DNA of 64,000 nt from Cyclobacterium salsum. GTDB taxonomy: Bacteria; Bacteroidota; Bacteroidia; Cytophagales; Cyclobacteriaceae. Where the stretch lies: contig NZ_WNKG01000012.1 of the NCBI RefSeq assembly GCF_010119245.1, forward strand, positions 123,718 through 187,717, written 5' to 3'. The translations under genes and the position numbers were made by a program. Below, in pieces: positions 1-8,518 of this stretch (positions within the stretch are counted from its first letter, which is position 1; each line of letters starts with the position of its first letter). A model generated the notes under the pieces. That model saw only the letters and a program-made list of their open reading frames with translations, was not told the DNA's origin and made no database searches.

Positions 1-925
1 ATAGGAAATAGCCCATTCCAAGAAAAAGCGGGCTTTAGCCCAAATTGGTACGGCTATTAAGACAATTCGTTTATATATTCAATAGGAATGCGGCTTTAGC
101 CCATTCAATAAAATAGCGATCAAAAGTCCTGGGCTTTAGCCCAAATTTAGGATAGGACAAGTGTAGAGTAACCCAGATTTGGCTAAAGCCAGGGATTTTG
201 GCGCATTCCCGATTGCCTACAGCTAAAGCAGTAGGCAATTGATTCAACGGAAATGATTCCAAAATAACAGAGGAATTTTGGCTTATAAATATATTTGCAG
301 ACTCCCGGAATCCGAGCCTACTTCAATAGGAATGCGGCTTTAGCCCATTCAAAAAAAATTACCAATTAAATGTCATGGGCTTTAGCCCAAATGTAGAGTA
401 ATCCAGGTTTGGCTAAAGCCAGGGATACGGACAATAATCCGATTGCCTACAGCTATTAGGCAATTGATGATAGGTAAATCTGGTTCCGGATCATGATGGA
501 TCTATCTTTAACGAAACAACCCTCAATAGGATTGGGCTTTAGCCCATTCCAAATTATAGATTTCCAATCCCCTGGCTTTAGCCAAAATTGCTGGGAAAAA
601 CACCAGCAAATCATTAGCTCCTTCAATAGGTAATTGCCCAATCCACAGGTTGAACCGTAAATTTGGATTTTAGGGTTTGGGGATAACGTTTTGGCTAAAG
701 CCAATGATGCTGGTAAATTCCAGGGTACCTACAGCTGAAGCAGTAGGCAATTGATACAAAGGGAATGGCTCCAAAATAGCAGAGGGATTTTGGTTTATAA
801 ATAAAAATCTGGATTTCCCGCAATCCGACCTCCTCAATAGGAAATAGCCCATTCCAAAAAATGTCAATCAAAGTTCCTGGGCCTCAGCCCAAATTTCGGA
901 TCGGGCAAATCTTAAATCTAATTGG
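1..925. repeat. Palindromic repeat cluster I
   Basis: No gene is supported here. The stretch is built from short palindromes in a recurring order: GGCTTTAGCCC-type elements preceded by CAATAGGAATGC, GGCTAAAGCC, and a hairpin of the form GCCTAC-a-GCT-aa-AGC-a-GTAGGC followed by AATTGAT. Hairpin copies lie at 215-236, 445-461 (short form GCCTA/TAGGC) and 728-747. The same elements recur at 2.3, 5.1-5.7 and 7.0-7.7 kb. Small open frames in this stretch are frames through the repeat and are not genes. Confidence 0.85.
323..755 (+). repeat. Composite repeat, copy 1 (about 430 bp)
   Basis: This long-period unit starts at CAATAGGAATGCGGC and ends at GGCAATTGAT. It contains two GGCTTTAGCCC palindromes, a short GCCTA/TAGGC hairpin, a segment with GTTCCGGATCATGATGGATC, a second palindrome block and a long hairpin. 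Near-identical copies in the same order and orientation lie at 5198-5637 and 7098-7547, so the repeat was copied as a block of more than 400 bp and not only as single palindromes. Confidence 0.8.
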
Positions 926-1015
926 TCTCCTAAGAAAAGTTTGATTTTCAAATTTTAATTAATAAATTAATAGTTGAAATATACCCCAGGTATTAATACA
1001 GGTCTTCCTCTGTCC

Positions 1016-2263
1016 ATGCTGAAAAATTCACCGGCTATGCATCGAATCTTATTTCCCTTTTTGTTTGTCGTTTTGTTGTTTTCCTGTGATTCGGGGAAAA
1101 AGGATGAAGGCGGTAATAAAAAAAGCGAAGGTTCAAATACGGCCGTGTATTTTGAAAAATTGGACAGTATTAAGATTGATTACCTGGGAAGCCCAACCGT
1201 TCACGACCTGGATCCCATAAACAGAACAGTGCTTTTTATGGAACATAAAGAATTCACTGAGCAAATTTTGTTGGCTGATTTTGAAGGCAATATACAGGCT
1301 TCGTTTACCAAATCGGGAGATGTGCCAGACAGCTATGGGGCCCTGATGGCTTCTTTAAAGATTGATGGGGATAGTTCATTTATGGCTTACAGTTATAATG
1401 GATTTTTGACTTATGATTTTAACGGAGAACTTCAATCACGGGTAAAACTGAAAGAATTTCGGGTTCCAAATTTTACCCGGAAGGCTATGGGCTATGGAAT
1501 GGAAAAATGGGAAGGAAAATATTTGTATATAGATCAGGGATCGCGGGATATCAACTACAGTAGCATCGATGCTTACAACGAAATACGATTATTGAATTGG
1601 CTGGACCCCGAAACAGGAGAGAAGGAACCCTTTATCCAATTTCCCGAAAGCAGTATTTTCAAAAGTGGCAAATACTTTTTCAGAGATTCCTGGGCCCCTG
1701 CTTTTACCCTAGTGGATAACCGGATTTATGTGGCATTTGGTATTGAACCGATAATTTATATATACGAGGCATATCCACCTTATTCCCTAATTTCGAGTTT
1801 TCCACTTGACCTTCCAAATTATGAATATTTTAAGGGTGAAGTTGACTATGGTCCTGGATTTGAATTAAAGGGGTTTAATTACGGATCAGGAAGAATTTTA
1901 AATATTAAAAAAATTGACAAACATTTCGCAGTGGCCTATTTTAAAGGATATGAAAAAAAGGATAGAGATGAGTCTTCTATCAATAAATCACCTGAGGAAG
2001 CAAGAGCTTTTAATGAACGGATGCGGGAAAAATACCCTATACATATTGCTGTTCTGGATTCAAATGGTAATAGGTTGAACGATTTCGTCCCTAAAGGTTT
2101 GAGAGCCAGTAGTATGCTGATCCGTAATCATGAACTTTGGATGGTTGAGGAACCTGATCGAGAAACTGAGCGGGATTATTTCCGGCTGTTTCGGGTGGGG
2201 CTGAAAATGGAAAGGTCAAATCAAAAAACCATGCTTAAGCTATCATTGCATGCAACAACTTGA
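1016..2263 (+). CDS. 6-bladed beta-propeller-like lipoprotein A
   Basis: This is a probable secreted lipoprotein. The N-terminus is a short basic stretch, a hydrophobic core and lipobox LFSC, with the lipid-bearing Cys at residue 24, followed by a Gly/Lys/Ser-rich linker. The mature part of about 390 residues is rich in alternating beta and aromatic stretches and contains a GD-PDSYG motif resembling 6-bladed propeller (DUF5128-type) lipoproteins; the family call is tentative. ATG 1016 is chosen because the frame upstream only offers a TTG at 974. ATG 1037 would leave a 17-residue signal peptide and is equally possible. It is a close paralogue of the gene at 2651, and its C-terminus (LWM.E...E.DYFRLFRV) resembles those of the genes at 3881 and 5794. 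Function unknown; surface sensing or binding is only a guess. Confidence 0.8.
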   Translation: MLKNSPAMHRILFPFLFVVLLFSCDSGKKDEGGNKKSEGSNTAVYFEKLDSIKIDYLGSPTVHDLDPINRTVLFMEHKEFTEQILLADFEGNIQASFTKSGDVPDSYGALMASLKIDGDSSFMAYSYNGFLTYDFNGELQSRVKLKEFRVPNFTRKAMGYGMEKWEGKYLYIDQGSRDINYSSIDAYNEIRLLNWLDPETGEKEPFIQFPESSIFKSGKYFFRDSWAPAFTLVDNRIYVAFGIEPIIYIYEAYPPYSLISSFPLDLPNYEYFKGEVDYGPGFELKGFNYGSGRILNIKKIDKHFAVAYFKGYEKKDRDESSINKSPEEARAFNERMREKYPIHIAVLDSNGNRLNDFVPKGLRASSMLIRNHELWMVEEPDRETERDYFRLFRVGLKMERSNQKTMLKLSLHATT

Positions 2264-2269
2264 TTATCA

Positions 2270-2550
2270 GGAATGCGGCCTTAGTCCAAAACAGTGGAGG
2301 CTGGACCTATTTCGGACCTGATTTGGCTAAAGCCAGGGGGGGCTGGCAAATTCCAGATTGCCTACAGCTGAAGCAGTAGGCAATTGATTCAAGGTGATGA
2401 TGCAAAGATTTTGAATAGATTTTGGCTTTTAAATAAAAATCGGACCTCCTGCCATTCGAACCCCTCTTCAATAGGAAATAGCCCATTCAGTAAAATAGTA
2501 ATCAAAAGTTCCTGGGCTTTAGCCCAAATTTCGGATCGGGCAAATCTTAA
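2270..2550. repeat. Palindromic repeat cluster II
   Basis: This is a shorter cluster between lipoproteins A and B. It holds a degenerate GGCCTTAGTCC element, GGCTAAAGCC near 2330, the long hairpin at 2360-2381 (GCCTAC/GTAGGC with loop variant GCTGAAGC) and a TTGGGCT-type palindrome-containing unit near 2470-2550. The last part continues into a flank nearly identical to that of lipoprotein A. No gene is supported in 2264-2650. Confidence 0.8.
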
Positions 2551-2650
2551 ATCTAATTGTTCTCCTAAGAAAAGTTTGATTTTAAAATTTTAATTAATAA
2601 ATTAATAGTTGAAATATACCCCAGGTATTAATACAGGTCTTCCTCTGTCC

Positions 2651-3862
2651 ATGCTGAAAAATTCACCGGCTATGCATCGAATCTTTATTCCCTTTTTGTT
2701 TGTCGTGTTGTTGCTTTCCTGCGATTCCGGGAAAAAGGATAATGGTGGGAATAAAGAAATCGAAGGTTCAAATACGGCTGTGTATTTTGAAAAATTGGAC
2801 AGTATAAAGATTGATTACCTCGGAAATCCTTCCGTCCATGACATTGACCCTAAGTCAGGTACCATTTTGTTTATGGAGCACAGGCAATTTACTGAAGACA
2901 TCATGGTTGCCAATTTTGAGGGCGAAATTCTCGACTCCTTCTCCAAATTGGGAGATGTCCCTGATGGGTATGGAAGACTGATGTCAACATTAAGAATTCT
3001 TGATGACAATACTTTTCTGGTCTATGGATACAATGGTTTTATGACTTATGATTTTTCAGGCAAGCTTCTAAGCAGGGTAAAACTCAAAACATTTCAGCTA
3101 CCCTTTTTTAGAAGGGATGCAATGGGTTTTGGAATGGAAAAATCGGGCAATCGTTATGTATATCCTGACCAAGAGGTACCTGAAGGCATTTCTGAATCTG
3201 ATACCCGGTTTTACGAGGAAATGGATTTGATGTTTTTGCTTAACCCAGAATCCGGTAGCAGAGAGCCTTTTATCAAGCTTCCTGAAGGCAGTTTATTTCG
3301 AAACGGGAAATTCTTTTACATGAATGCCTGGCGGCCAATATTTACAATCGATGATGACCAAATGTATGTGGTGTTTGGGGCCGAACCCGTGATTTATGTT
3401 TACAGCTTAACCGAACCCTATTCTTTACTTTCAAGTATACCTTTTGACTTGGACGATTACCGGTATTTCAGGGGTTCAATTGATAATTCCGTCGATCACA
3501 CCTTAATGTTCACTTCAGGCAATATTTTGAATATCAAGAAGATAGATGGATATTTTGTGATCGCCTATTTCCCTGGATATTCTGATGCAGATAAGGAAGC
3601 CGAAAACGAGAATAAAACCCAACAGGAAAACCTACTATTCAGGGAAAGAATGCTGAAGAAATATGCCAAAAGAATAGCCATTCTGGACGCTGAAGGCCAT
3701 AAGGTCAGTGATTTTGTTCCCGATGGATTGACTCCGGAAAGCATGTTGCTCAGGAATAATGAACTCTGGATGCAAGAAAAACCGGATGAGGAAGTAGAGC
3801 GGGATTATTTTCGACTGTTTCGGGTGGAACTCAGGGTGGAGAATAAGAATGGTATGGATTGA
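2651..3862 (+). CDS. 6-bladed beta-propeller-like lipoprotein B
   Basis: Paralogue of the gene at 1016. The signal peptide is almost identical, with lipobox LLSC, followed by the same SGKKD linker and the shared opening AVYFEKLDSIKIDYLG. After that the two proteins diverge to roughly half identity by eye while keeping the GD-PD-YG motif and the same C-terminal pattern (LWMQEKP, ERDYFRLFRV). About 180 bp of upstream DNA is also nearly identical to that of copy A, so the pair arose by a duplication that included the repeat flank. ATG 2651 is used; ATG 2672 is the alternative. It ends 18 bp before the next lipoprotein gene, with which it is probably co-transcribed. Function unknown. Confidence 0.8.
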   Translation: MLKNSPAMHRIFIPFLFVVLLLSCDSGKKDNGGNKEIEGSNTAVYFEKLDSIKIDYLGNPSVHDIDPKSGTILFMEHRQFTEDIMVANFEGEILDSFSKLGDVPDGYGRLMSTLRILDDNTFLVYGYNGFMTYDFSGKLLSRVKLKTFQLPFFRRDAMGFGMEKSGNRYVYPDQEVPEGISESDTRFYEEMDLMFLLNPESGSREPFIKLPEGSLFRNGKFFYMNAWRPIFTIDDDQMYVVFGAEPVIYVYSLTEPYSLLSSIPFDLDDYRYFRGSIDNSVDHTLMFTSGNILNIKKIDGYFVIAYFPGYSDADKEAENENKTQQENLLFRERMLKKYAKRIAILDAEGHKVSDFVPDGLTPESMLLRNNELWMQEKPDEEVERDYFRLFRVELRVENKNGMD

Positions 3863-3880
3863 TTTTAAAACAAATACAAG

Positions 3881-4999
3881 ATGCGGAATTTATGTTACCT
3901 CGCCATTATTTTATTGGTTTCCTGCGAGGGGAAAATGGGCAAAACCGGTCCGGACTACTTTTCCAATCGGCAATTTTCTCTGGACACCGTAATGATCGAT
4001 TCCGGTGATGAAATTCTCTTTGTGAAGCACCAGCTTTTGAATGCTGACATGGGTAAGGACGGGAAATATTTTTATAATTTCAATGGTGATGACCATACCC
4101 TGGAAAAAATTAACCTGGATGAGTTGCGCCTGGAGGAAAAGCTCCCTTTTGAAAAAGAAGGACCGAACGGGACCGGGCCTGGTATAGGAGTGATGAGAAT
4201 TATCGACGAAAGCCATGTTTCCATAACGGCTATATACCAGATCTCCTTATTCTCTATGGAAGGAGAAAAGTTAATGACCGTTTATTATGAAAATTTCTCG
4301 TTGGCGAATTGGCATAACGGTGGGGATTTGTTATCGGGAACTAAGGTGGTACTGGACCCCGATGCCAAGCGATTATATGGATTGATTCAAGGGTACGAGG
4401 ATAAAAGGTTTGTTTTGGGACTGCTCCATTTGGAGGAATATGAAACTTCCAGAGTTGAGCTAAAAAGCTTTGAGAGATTACCTGATTATAGCTTTGAATA
4501 TACGATCTCAGGAAAGGCTACAGTTCATATGAGCGAATCACCAAAAGTGGGGATAGAAAAGTTTGGTAAAAAAGTGATACTATCGAATGAAATCACGAAT
4601 GCTCTGATATGGTACGACACGGAGATGGATTCTTTGTTTATGAAATCATACGATAGCCAGCTTACTGCCAACCAAAAAGAGAAAGAATACCAAAAAGTAC
4701 ATGAAACTCCTGAGGAATTTAAGGTTGAATATGCAAGGTATAAACAAGAAGTTAATTTCATGTCACCCTTTTGGGATAGTGACAGACAATGTTTTTACCG
4801 GTTTTCCTATGAGGAAAATGAGAGCAAAACGATGGTGTATTTAACAGCATTTGACAAGGACTTAAACATGCTGGGAGAAATTTTAGTCCCCCAATTGACC
4901 AAAAAGCCCGGAAGGCATTTTGTCAAGGATGGGAAGGTTTGGATGTATGAAAATATGGAAGATGAAATGGGGTTTATCAGGTTGGCGATTAGCAAATAG
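3881..4999 (+). CDS. DUF4221-like lipoprotein C
   Basis: A 372-residue predicted lipoprotein with a very short signal peptide and lipobox LVSC (Cys15). The mature protein has repeated beta-strand-like segments and motifs INLDEL, FEKEGPNGTG and, at the end, VKDGKVWMYEN-EDEMGFIRL. These resemble the DUF4221 family of Bacteroidota propeller-like lipoproteins; the assignment is from memory and moderate. It starts 18 bp after lipoprotein B with no repeat between them. It is clearly paralogous to the gene at 5794. Substrate and role are unknown. Confidence 0.8.
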   Translation: MRNLCYLAIILLVSCEGKMGKTGPDYFSNRQFSLDTVMIDSGDEILFVKHQLLNADMGKDGKYFYNFNGDDHTLEKINLDELRLEEKLPFEKEGPNGTGPGIGVMRIIDESHVSITAIYQISLFSMEGEKLMTVYYENFSLANWHNGGDLLSGTKVVLDPDAKRLYGLIQGYEDKRFVLGLLHLEEYETSRVELKSFERLPDYSFEYTISGKATVHMSESPKVGIEKFGKKVILSNEITNALIWYDTEMDSLFMKSYDSQLTANQKEKEYQKVHETPEEFKVEYARYKQEVNFMSPFWDSDRQCFYRFSYEENESKTMVYLTAFDKDLNMLGEILVPQLTKKPGRHFVKDGKVWMYENMEDEMGFIRLAISK

Positions 5000-5059
5000 C
5001 ATTATGAGGTTATCCTGTTTATGACGGAGCCGAAGCATTTATGGTGTAATTCTTATTTG

Positions 5060-5665
5060 AGCTTTCAGGGATAAATGGTTTGGCTAAAGCCGGGGACATC
5101 GATAAATTCAACATTGCCTCCAGCTAAAGCAGGAGGCAATTGAATCAAAAGAACCCTGATTCCAAATTATGGCTGAAATCAATGGGCGATCCCTCTTCAA
5201 TAGGAATGCGGCTTTAGCCCATTCAAAAATATAGCAATCCAATGTCCTGGGCTTTAGCCCAAATTTTTGATAGGACGGGTGTTGGGTTATCCAGGTTTGG
5301 CTAAAGCCAATGATGCGGACAATAATCCGATTGCCTACAGCTATTAGGCAATTGATGACAGGTAAAGCAGGTTCCGGATCATGATGGATCTATCTTTAAC
5401 CGAACAATCCTCGATAGGATATAGCCCATTCCAAATTATTGATTTCCAATCCCCTGGCTTTAGCCAAAATTGCTGGGAAGAACACCAGCAAATCATTAGC
5501 CCCTTCAATAAAGTAATTGCCCAATTCACAGGTTGAACTATAAATTTGGATGTTAGGGTTTGAGATAAAGTTTTGGCTAAAGCCAATGATGCTGGCGAAT
5601 TCATTATAGCCTACAGCTAAAGCAGTAGGCAATTGATATAAATATTCAATAGGAAATAGCCTATT
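5060..5665. repeat. Palindromic repeat cluster III
   Basis: This fills most of the 794-bp gap between lipoproteins C and D. It holds GGCTAAAGCC at about 5081, a hairpin at 5116-5137 whose arms are GCCTCC/GGAGGC (both arms changed compared with the other copies), a composite copy, a short hairpin at 5333-5349 and a long hairpin at 5609-5630. No gene is supported; open frames here run through repeat sequence on the opposite strand. Confidence 0.85.
5198..5637 (+). repeat. Composite repeat, copy 2
   Basis: Same block order as the copies at 323-755 and 7098-7547, including the GTTCCGGATCATGATGGATC segment and the CTGGGAAGAACACCAG inner hairpin. Copy 2 differs by a few substitutions and small indels, which suggests recent spread or gene conversion. 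Confidence 0.8.
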
Positions 5666-5793
5666 CCAATTTACCCGTCCATGATTTGGGGTTAAAAATG
5701 GTTAAACTAGATTAAATTACTTCCATTATGTACTGAAAATGAATAGGTTTATAGAATGTTGCTTTACTTTTATAATAGACACCTTTAAATCCA

Positions 5794-6936
5794 ATGTACA
5801 ACAGAACTTTTCTTGGCATTTTACTTATTGTAGGTTTTTCCTGCGGAAAATCGCAAGATGCCGCAAACGTTGAAACAATTTCTTACAGGGTTGATTCCGT
5901 GGTAGTAGACTCCATGGGAGAGATTTTGTACTTGGAATATCTATTGCAAGTCTCGGATTACTGTCAGGAAGATGCGTTTCTGTATAACTACAGCGAATTT
6001 GACCACAGCATTGAAAAGATAGATCTGGACCGGCTGGAACTCGTGGACAACTATCCGCTTCAAAAAGAAGGCCCGGATGGTACCGGTTCATGGATCTCCT
6101 CGCTCAAAAGTATGGGGAATGGAAAATTGTTCCTCGCAGGGCAATTTGGAGGCCATTTTAATTTAGAAGGTAGGCTGGTGAAAAAATTTGATTGGAATAA
6201 TATTTCCCTCGCGCAGGGAGGAATGGCTGACAAAGAAAATGTATACCAGCAAATGGCAAATCCCAACTTTGATTACCTGGCCTTTGGATTGGTTACTGAC
6301 CATCCGACCAATAGGATATCATTAAAAAAGCTAAACATAGCGGACAACCATATTTCCACATTTGAAATTGATCCTAACGGGAATTATAAAAAATACACAC
6401 TTGGAGATCTGACAACTTATAATAAATGGGATCCCCGGGTCTTTATAACCAGTCAACAGAATAAGGTGATCGTATCCCATGAGTTTTCCAATGATTTTTA
6501 TGTGTATTCTCCGGAAAACGATGAACTTCAACAAGTGACCTATTCCTCCAAACACACACCAAGCAAGGTAACAATAGCTACCGAAGGTGACTTAATAAAT
6601 TCGATTGAAGACAGGATCAATGCCCTGGAATCTTACCACGAACAAGTAAGTTTTGGCCCCTTGGTTTGGGACCTACAAAACAAGAGGTATTTGAGGCTTT
6701 CTTCCTCAAGAAGATTTGGTGAAGAAAAACGAGAGAGAAGATTGCTCCATGAAGCAACTAATATCGATGTATTTCTCAGTGTTTTTGATATGGAATTTAA
6801 TCTGCTAAGTGAAACACCAATACCTGAGCTTACTATCAATCCCTCTGCTAAATATTTTGTGAAGGACGGGATGTTGTGGGTCTTTAAGAATCGAGAAGAT
6901 GAGATGGGATTTGTTAGGGTGGCAATAAGTGAATGA
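5794..6936 (+). CDS. DUF4221-like lipoprotein D
   Basis: A 380-residue predicted lipoprotein with lipobox GFSC (Cys17). It is paralogous to the gene at 3881: shared motifs are IDLDRLEL, LQKEGPDGTG and the C-terminal VKDGMLWVFKN-EDEMGFVRVAIS. The pattern suggests a secreted beta-propeller. It is flanked on both sides by clusters of the palindromic repeat. The upstream 130 bp is AT-rich and free of repeats, so it probably carries its own promoter. Function unknown. Confidence 0.8.
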   Translation: MYNRTFLGILLIVGFSCGKSQDAANVETISYRVDSVVVDSMGEILYLEYLLQVSDYCQEDAFLYNYSEFDHSIEKIDLDRLELVDNYPLQKEGPDGTGSWISSLKSMGNGKLFLAGQFGGHFNLEGRLVKKFDWNNISLAQGGMADKENVYQQMANPNFDYLAFGLVTDHPTNRISLKKLNIADNHISTFEIDPNGNYKKYTLGDLTTYNKWDPRVFITSQQNKVIVSHEFSNDFYVYSPENDELQQVTYSSKHTPSKVTIATEGDLINSIEDRINALESYHEQVSFGPLVWDLQNKRYLRLSSSRRFGEEKRERRLLHEATNIDVFLSVFDMEFNLLSETPIPELTINPSAKYFVKDGMLWVFKNREDEMGFVRVAISE

Positions 6937-7014
6937 AATGATGATATTATCCTGTCCCCATTCCACGAGGGAAACGGAGCATTTAGGGTGAAATTGGAAT
7001 TTTTAGCTTTTTGG

Positions 7015-7720
7015 ATAAATGGTTTGGCTAAAGCCAATGATACTGGCGAATTCATTACTGCCTACAGCTAAAGCAGTAGGCAATTGATATAAATATTCAA
7101 TAGGAATGCGGCTTTAGCCCATTCAAAAAAATAGTAATCAAGAGTCCTGGGCTTCAGCCCAAATTTAGGATAGGACAAGTGTAGGGTAATCCAGATTCGG
7201 CTAAAGCCAGGGATGTGGACAATAATCCGATTGCCTACAGCTATTAGGCAATTGATGATAGGTAAAGCGGGTTCCGGATCATGATGGATCTATCCTTAAC
7301 CGAACAACCCTCAATAGGATTGGGCTTTAGCCCATTTCTAATTATAGATTTCCAATCCACTGGCTGGCTTTAGCCAAAATTGCTGGGAAGAACACCAGCA
7401 AATCATTAGCCCCTTCAATAGGTAATTGCCCAATAAACAGGTTGAACTGTACATTTGGATTTTAGGGTTTGGGGATAAAGGTTTGGCTAAAGCCAATGAT
7501 ACTGGCGAATTCATTACTGCCTACAGCTAAAGCAGTAGGCAATTGATATAAATATTCAATAGGAATGCGGCTTTAGCCCATTCAAAAAATAGCAATCAAA
7601 AGTATTGGGCTTTAGCCCAAATTTAGGATAGGAGAAACTTATGATAAATCAATTTTGGCTAAAGCCAGGGATTTTGGTGCATTCTTTACTGCCTTCATCT
7701 AGAGCAGTATCCAATTGATT
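7015..7720. repeat. Palindromic repeat cluster IV
   Basis: Follows lipoprotein D. It contains hairpins at 7060-7081, 7233-7249 and 7519-7540, several GGCTTTAGCCC palindromes and a degenerate last hairpin near 7690 (GCCTTC...GTATCC). No gene is supported between 6937 and 8031. Confidence 0.85.
7098..7547 (+). repeat. Composite repeat, copy 3
   Basis: Third copy of the 430-450 bp composite unit, with the same internal order as the copies at 323 and 5198. It carries a small duplication in CACTGGCTGGCTTTAGCC near 7358-7375 and is followed directly by the start of another unit at about 7556. Confidence 0.8.
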
Positions 7721-7770
7721 CAAGGAGATCGATTCTGAATTTTTAACGGATTTTGCAGATGTATCACTCC

Positions 7771-8009
7771 TGCATGTGGTTTAGATGGCCTCCGCGGCGT
7801 ACTCGGCATGAATTCTTTTTCTCGCAGCGGCCGCAAAGCATTCGCAACGGGCGCAGCGGGTGCCATCACATCTTCGATTTTACCTCTTACCCGAACAAGT
7901 AATATCGTTTCTGCATGTGCTTTAGATGACCTCTCGTTGCGTTCTTTGCATGAACTCTTTTTCTCGTAGCGACCACCAAGGATACGCAATGGGCGCAGCG
8001 GGTGCTGTC
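7771..8009. repeat. Two tandem copies of a GC-rich dispersed element
   Basis: Copies at about 7771-7867 and 7912-8009 share TGCATGTG-TTTAGATG, CTTTTTCTCG-AGCG and GGGCGCAGCGGGTGC in the same order. The reverse complement of the same element (TTTTTCTCGCGGCGAACGC ... GCGGCGGGTGC) closes this window at about 63945-64000. It is a dispersed intergenic repeat; the open frame that can be read through it is not a gene. Confidence 0.65.
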
Positions 8010-8031
8010 TTTTTTCTCCCGGCCGGAAATT

Positions 8032-8496
8032 TTATTCCAAAACCTCCAGCAGCTTTAAGATGTTAACCGTTTTTTCATCCGAAGATTTGGCATCCACAAT
8101 GGCTTCCAGATGCAGGGTTTGTTTCCATACAGGTAGGGAATAAAATTTTTCCAGGCTACCCGGACTATCCTTCAGGCAGATAAGTACTTCTTCCGGAATG
8201 GAGGTGGGTGCGGCTACTTTATATAATTCCACCAGCACTTCATCTCCGGCCTCTTTGCCCAGGACCTTACGGATCTTGGCATTTACCGGCAGAAATAGTT
8301 CCTTATTTCCCTTGGGCATTAGCTTGACGGTACCCAAAAGGTAATCGTCCAGGCTGCCCTGAACGCGTACCATTCCAAAAGGAAAACGTTTCTCATAAGG
8401 TACTTCTGCTAGCGAAATGTAGGTCCATCCCCCTTTTCCGGGAAATTTTTCCAGAAGCTTTCGTTGATGCACCAGTGGGGTTTTATCAGCGGTCAT
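8032..8496 (-). CDS. YdeI/OmpD-associated (DUF1905) family protein
   Basis: A 154-residue cytoplasmic protein without signal peptide. The N-terminal two thirds (WTYISLAEVP, GMVRVQGSLDDY, LPVNAKIRKVLGKEAGDEV) match the DUF1905 beta-barrel-like fold. The C-terminal helices (LEKFYSLPVWKQTLHLEAIVDAK) fit the YdeI/OmpD-associated tail. Members are often annotated as bacteriocin-protection-like, with no established biochemical role. It lies 22 bp downstream of proA on the same strand and could be read through from the proBA operon. Confidence 0.75.
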   Translation of the reverse strand: MTADKTPLVHQRKLLEKFPGKGGWTYISLAEVPYEKRFPFGMVRVQGSLDDYLLGTVKLMPKGNKELFLPVNAKIRKVLGKEAGDEVLVELYKVAAPTSIPEEVLICLKDSPGSLEKFYSLPVWKQTLHLEAIVDAKSSDEKTVNILKLLEVLE

Positions 8497-8518
8497 GAGT
8501 TAAGAAACCTGAACGTAC

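Noticed and set aside
5344..5632. Two overlapping minus-strand frames with similar peptides to a frame at 456-704
   Set aside because: The similarity comes from the composite DNA repeat, not from protein conservation; the palindromes explain the repeated peptide segments.
1..7720. CRISPR array
   Set aside because: The repeats are palindromic, of several kinds and irregularly spaced. There are no unique spacers of uniform length and no cas genes.
7720..7989. 89-residue frame on the minus strand
   Set aside because: It runs through two copies of a GC-rich intergenic element and has an Arg/Lys/Pro-rich composition without protein-like pattern.
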